Assembly: GCF_018802765.1 (NCBI RefSeq) | Contig: NZ_CP069163.1 | Location: 3,562,873 to 3,626,872, forward strand | Length of the DNA stretch: 64,000 nt | DNA from: Paludibacterium sp. B53371 | GTDB lineage: Bacteria; Pseudomonadota; Gammaproteobacteria; Burkholderiales; Chromobacteriaceae | Reading direction: 5' to 3' | Shown: piece after piece, positions 61,312 to 64,000 of the stretch | Layout: every line of letters begins with the position of its first letter | Numbering within the stretch: position 1 is the first letter of the stretch | Made by a program: the position numbers and the translations under genes | The notes under the pieces: generated by a model | The model's input: only the letters and a program-made list of their open reading frames with translations | What the model was told of the DNA's origin: nothing | Database searches by the model: none

Positions 61312-62988
61312 TCAGCTCTGTTGAGCAACCTTCTTGGCCTGTTCGATCGAGCGGTTGATGTACCACTGCTGCGCGATCGACAGGATGCTGTTGACCGTAT
61401 AGTAGAGCACCAGGCCCGCCGGGAAGAAGAAGAACATGATCGAGAATGCCAGCGGCATGATCTTCATCATCTTCGCCTGCACCGGATCGGTGGGCGGCGG
61501 GTTCAGGAACGTCTGCAGGAACATGGTGGCCATCATGATGATCGGCAACAGGCCGACCGGCATGTGAATCACCGGAATGGTAAACAACGCTTCCGGACGA
61601 GCCAGGTCGGTGTACCACAGAATCCACGGCGCCTGACGCAGCTCAACCGACGACAGCAGCGCCCAGTACAGACCGATGAACACCGGGATCTGGATCAGCA
61701 TCGGCAGGCAGCCGCCCAGCGGATTGACCTTCTCGCTCTTGTACATTTCCATGACCGCCTGCTGGAACTTGACGCGGTCATCACCGAACTGTTCCTTCAG
61801 ACGCTCCAGACGCGGCGACAAGGCCTTCATCTTGCCCATCGAGCGATACGAAGCCGCGGTCAGCGGGTAGAACACCGCCTTGACGATCAGCGTCAGCAGG
61901 ATGATGGCCCAGCCCCAGTTCGACACCAGACCGTGCAGCTTGGTCAGCAGCCAGAACAGCGGCGAAGCGAAGATATAGAAGATACCGTAGTCCTTGGAGT
62001 ACTCCAGGCCATCCGCCACCTTGGTGATGGTGCTGTACTCTTCCGGGCCGGCATACAGCGGCACGGTCAGGTCAAAGGTCTTGCCCGGGGCGATCGGCTT
62101 CAGATCCAGCAGCGCGTCAGCCGAGTACAGACCATCCCTGGCACCCATGTCGAAGCGGCAGCTCTTCACCGCCAGGCACACGTCCTGGCCACCGGTCGGC
62201 TTCATCAGCCAGGCGGTCATGAAGTAGTGCTGCAGCATGCCGATCCAGCCACCGTGACCGTCCTTGGTGTAATCGCCCTTGCCCTTGACCAGATCGTCAA
62301 ACTTCACCTTCTGGAACTTGTTGGCTTCGGTGTACACCGCCGGACCGGTAAAGGTCTGGGCAAAACTGCTCGCGCCTTCCGGTGCCTTGCCGTCGCGCAT
62401 CAGGCGATAGTAGGCCGTCGGCGCGATCGGGGTGCTGCCGCCATTGGTGATCTCATAACGCACGCCGATGTCGTAGGAACCGCGCTTGAAGATGTAGATC
62501 TTGCTCACCTTGACGCCGTTGGCATCCGGGGCAGTCAGCTTCACTTCCAGCGAGTCACCGGTCAGCTGATAGCTTTGCTGAGCCGAGGTGAACACGGTCT
62601 TGTGCGTCGGCAGAGCCGGGTTGCTGTCCGCCAGCAGACCGGTCTGAGCCACATACACGCGGCCATTGGTGTCGGTCAGCAGATCGAACGGCTTCTTGGC
62701 ATCCGTGGTCGAGTCATGCTTCAGCAGCTGCAGGGAACGCAGATCGCCACCCGTGGTGTCGATTTCGGCGTGGATCAGGTCAGTATTGACCGTGATGCGC
62801 TGACCACGGGCCAGCTTGTCCACTTCTGCGGCACTGGTGTTGCCGGCAGGTTGGGCCGCGGCGCTGGCCGAGGCGGTCTGGCTTTGCACGACAGCGGCGG
62901 GCTGCGGCTTGGGCGCGAATTTTTCCTGCCAGATCAGCAGAATGCCCAAGGACAGCACGATAAACAGGATAAGGCGCTTGGAATCCAT
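61312..62988 (-). CDS. yidC: Membrane protein insertase YidC
   Basis: 558 residues from ATG 62988 ([20 protein letters not shown]). The first membrane helix is followed by the large periplasmic domain (about 60-350). The conserved five-helix insertase core contains [36 protein letters not shown] and [23 protein letters not shown]. It inserts and folds inner-membrane proteins with or without SecYEG. Upstream readings that reach into yidD are not supported. Confidence 0.97.
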   Translation of the reverse strand: MDSKRLILFIVLSLGILLIWQEKFAPKPQPAAVVQSQTASASAAAQPAGNTSAAEVDKLARGQRITVNTDLIHAEIDTTGGDLRSLQLLKHDSTTDAKKPFDLLTDTNGRVYVAQTGLLADSNPALPTHKTVFTSAQQSYQLTGDSLEVKLTAPDANGVKVSKIYIFKRGSYDIGVRYEITNGGSTPIAPTAYYRLMRDGKAPEGASSFAQTFTGPAVYTEANKFQKVKFDDLVKGKGDYTKDGHGGWIGMLQHYFMTAWLMKPTGGQDVCLAVKSCRFDMGARDGLYSADALLDLKPIAPGKTFDLTVPLYAGPEEYSTITKVADGLEYSKDYGIFYIFASPLFWLLTKLHGLVSNWGWAIILLTLIVKAVFYPLTAASYRSMGKMKALSPRLERLKEQFGDDRVKFQQAVMEMYKSEKVNPLGGCLPMLIQIPVFIGLYWALLSSVELRQAPWILWYTDLARPEALFTIPVIHMPVGLLPIIMMATMFLQTFLNPPPTDPVQAKMMKIMPLAFSIMFFFFPAGLVLYYTVNSILSIAQQWYINRSIEQAKKVAQQS

Positions 62989-63004
62989 CTTGGTTACCGG
63001 AAAG

Positions 63005-63214
63005 TTAGGGTACCGGGTCATAGCCGCTGCCGCCCCAGGGGTGACAGCGCGCAATCCGTTTTGCCGCGAGCGCGGTGCCTTTGCAGGCACCGTGTTTCCT
63101 CACTGCTTCGATCGCATAGCTAGAACAGGTGGGCATAAAGCGGCACCGGGGCGCGAGCCACGGGCTGATGGCCAGCTGATAGAAACGGATCAGGAGGATG
63201 AGGAGTCGCGACAT
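63005..63214 (-). CDS. yidD: Membrane protein insertion efficiency factor YidD
   Basis: 69 residues. [37 protein letters not shown] and the [13 protein letters not shown] end define the family. It lies between rnpA (25-bp overlap) and yidC (16-bp gap). It is a peripheral membrane protein that helps YidC-dependent insertion. Confidence 0.95.
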   Translation of the reverse strand: MSRLLILLIRFYQLAISPWLAPRCRFMPTCSSYAIEAVRKHGACKGTALAAKRIARCHPWGGSGYDPVP

Positions 63215-63552
63215 CGAGCTAGTTTAGCAAACAGAGCCGACAATGCGATGACAGCTTCGGAACTTTTGTCGCGATCAAAGACAAGCTTGGAGCGCACTAC
63301 AAAGTCCATGCCACCGAGCTGGTGCTGGTTGAGCCGGAACCACTCGCGCACGGTGCGCTTGATATAGTTGCGGCGAACCGCCCGTTTGGCGACCTTCTTG
63401 CCGACCACCAGACCCAGACGGGGGTGGCCCAGATCGTTCGGCCGGGCAAACACCTGAAAGAGAGCATTGCTGCGTGCCTGCCGCATACCAAAAACGGATG
63501 AAAAATCATCCGTTTTCAGAAGCCGGTGGGCGCGGCGAAAGCTGTAGTCCAA
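63190..63552 (-). CDS. rnpA: Ribonuclease P protein component
   Basis: 120 residues. The RNR motif region is [22 protein letters not shown], and [20 protein letters not shown] starts the fold. It is the protein subunit that helps the RNA to mature tRNA 5' ends. The start is TTG, as rare codons are common for this gene. It follows rpmH by 6 bp and overlaps yidD. Confidence 0.95.
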   Translation of the reverse strand: MDYSFRRAHRLLKTDDFSSVFGMRQARSNALFQVFARPNDLGHPRLGLVVGKKVAKRAVRRNYIKRTVREWFRLNQHQLGGMDFVVRSKLVFDRDKSSEAVIALSALFAKLARCRDSSSS

Positions 63553-63558
63553 GTCCGG

Positions 63559-63693
63559 TTATACGGCCAGACGCTTACGACCCTTGGCGCGGCGAGCAGC
63601 CAGGACGGCGCGGCCACCACGGGTCTTAGAGCGGACGAGGAAGCCGTGGGTGCGCTTGCGGCGCGTGGTAGAAGGCTGATAAGTACGCTTCAT
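63559..63693 (-). CDS. rpmH: 50S ribosomal protein L34
   Basis: 44 residues: [20 protein letters not shown] opens the standard L34 sequence and the gene ends KGRKRLAV. It is the first gene of the rpmH-rnpA-yidD-yidC block and is too short for simple length cut-offs. A good promoter lies 46 bp upstream. Confidence 0.97.
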   Translation of the reverse strand: MKRTYQPSTTRRKRTHGFLVRSKTRGGRAVLAARRAKGRKRLAV

Positions 63694-63738
63694 GATGCGG
63701 TGTTCCTATTATCGAAACGGTAAAGAGATAAACGCGAG

Positions 63739-63767
63739 ATTTGACAACATGTTACAGGAAAAGTCAA
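63739..63767 (-). promoter_or_regulatory. rpmH promoter
   Basis: On the minus strand TTGACT, a 17-bp spacer and TCAAAT lie 46 bp before the rpmH start. Confidence 0.65.
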
Positions 63768-63787
63768 CCGCTAATTTTTTATGCGCC

Positions 63788-63796
63788 TGTGGATAA
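63788..63796 (-). promoter_or_regulatory. DnaA box in the rpmH-dnaA spacer
   Basis: TGTGGATAA on the plus strand is the reverse complement of the perfect DnaA box TTATCCACA. It is the only perfect copy in the last 307 bp, which fits dnaA autoregulation better than a full oriC. The dnaA gene is expected just past the window, on the plus strand. Confidence 0.75.
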
Positions 63797-64000
63797 CTAG
63801 GGCAAAAACCATTAGAATGATGGCTGTTTGCAGAACCCCGGCCGAGTCCTTGTGCCTGAACCAACCAACAGGTGCCAACCGGGGTCCTTCGTATCCATGC
63901 CGAATACCGCTCCGGGCGCGGCAACGCGCCGGAGCTCCCGCCGCCTTCCAGCTCCGGATCACGGCGGGATTTTGCTTTAAGAACATTGCGTAAAACATTA

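Larger units (their letters stand above)
63694..64000. other. Spacer between rpmH and the expected dnaA start
   Basis: 307 bp without a credible gene. It holds the rpmH promoter, one DnaA box and, presumably, the dnaA promoter. A 70-codon reading from 63781 has no ribosome site or known pattern. Confidence 0.6.

Noticed and set aside
59687..61324. 545-codon plus-strand reading opposite mnmE
   Set aside because: Shadow of mnmE, also passing through hairpin 2; no motif.
63694..64000. Full oriC
   Set aside because: Only one perfect DnaA box is visible in the sequence available, so I call a DnaA site and not an origin.

Overview
The window is about 62-63 % GC, gene-dense chromosome. It ends in the conserved origin-proximal block mnmE - yidC - yidD - rnpA - rpmH, followed by a DnaA box just before where dnaA would be expected. 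Three features suggest a betaproteobacterium near Neisseriales/Chromobacteriaceae: origin-region synteny, the split three-gene pnt transhydrogenase, and the mix of LysR regulators and periplasmic binding proteins. That placement is an inference from gene content, not a phylogeny. No rRNA, tRNA, CRISPR array or prophage was seen. The only mobile-type locus is a REP-associated transposase flanked by two long hairpins (58791-59881).

Layout. 1-2432: end of a siderophore-interacting protein, then hcp (nitrosative stress) behind an FNR-type site and in front of a strong terminator. 2434-5863: valine-catabolic mmsA-mmsB with a divergent LysR gene. 5830-8231: nitrobindin-like protein, LytTR response regulator and LytS/AlgZ-type kinase in one operon. 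8433-13512: oxidoreductase, nitroreductase-LysR pair, tandem paralogous GNAT acetyltransferases, orphan Hsp70. 13725-16354: transglutaminase-like protein, orphan sugar-binding protein, PfkB kinase. 16417-21811: a trans-4-hydroxyproline catabolic locus (GntR regulator, deaminase, epimerase, D-hydroxyproline dehydrogenase, binding protein) with three matching GntR-type operators between its divergent arms.

21824-31286: binding protein, MgtC with a long leader, small secreted protein, pntAA-pntAB-pntB, glycerophosphodiesterase, another binding protein, chemoreceptor. 31612-36683: osmoprotectant-type ABC importer without a binding protein, meeting a tcyJLN-type cystine importer tail to tail. 36757-39798: LysR, CurA-like reductase, ZntB-like transporter. 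39913-43377: a yybP-ykoY (Mn2+) riboswitch ahead of alx, then htpX, a DUF456 protein and a sirtuin. 43384-44859: lysP-like permease.

45049-52057 is the most interesting stretch. On the minus strand it has an SHP-type cytochrome c (DUF1924), a dihaem cytochrome c, a cytochrome b561, a rubredoxin and a 62-residue membrane protein. On the plus strand it has a PepSY protein, a PhoP-like regulator, a PhoQ-like kinase and a P1B-5-type metal ATPase with a C-terminal hemerythrin domain. The 130-bp divergent promoter region carries an 11-bp-spaced direct repeat of the PhoP/PmrA kind. I read the whole as a candidate iron (or nickel)/oxygen-responsive export and electron-transfer module. 52073-58778: LysR-lrgAB with a perfect LysR box, hydrolase-MFS-alcohol dehydrogenase-AraC cluster. 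58791-64000: REP/RAYT element and the origin-proximal genes.
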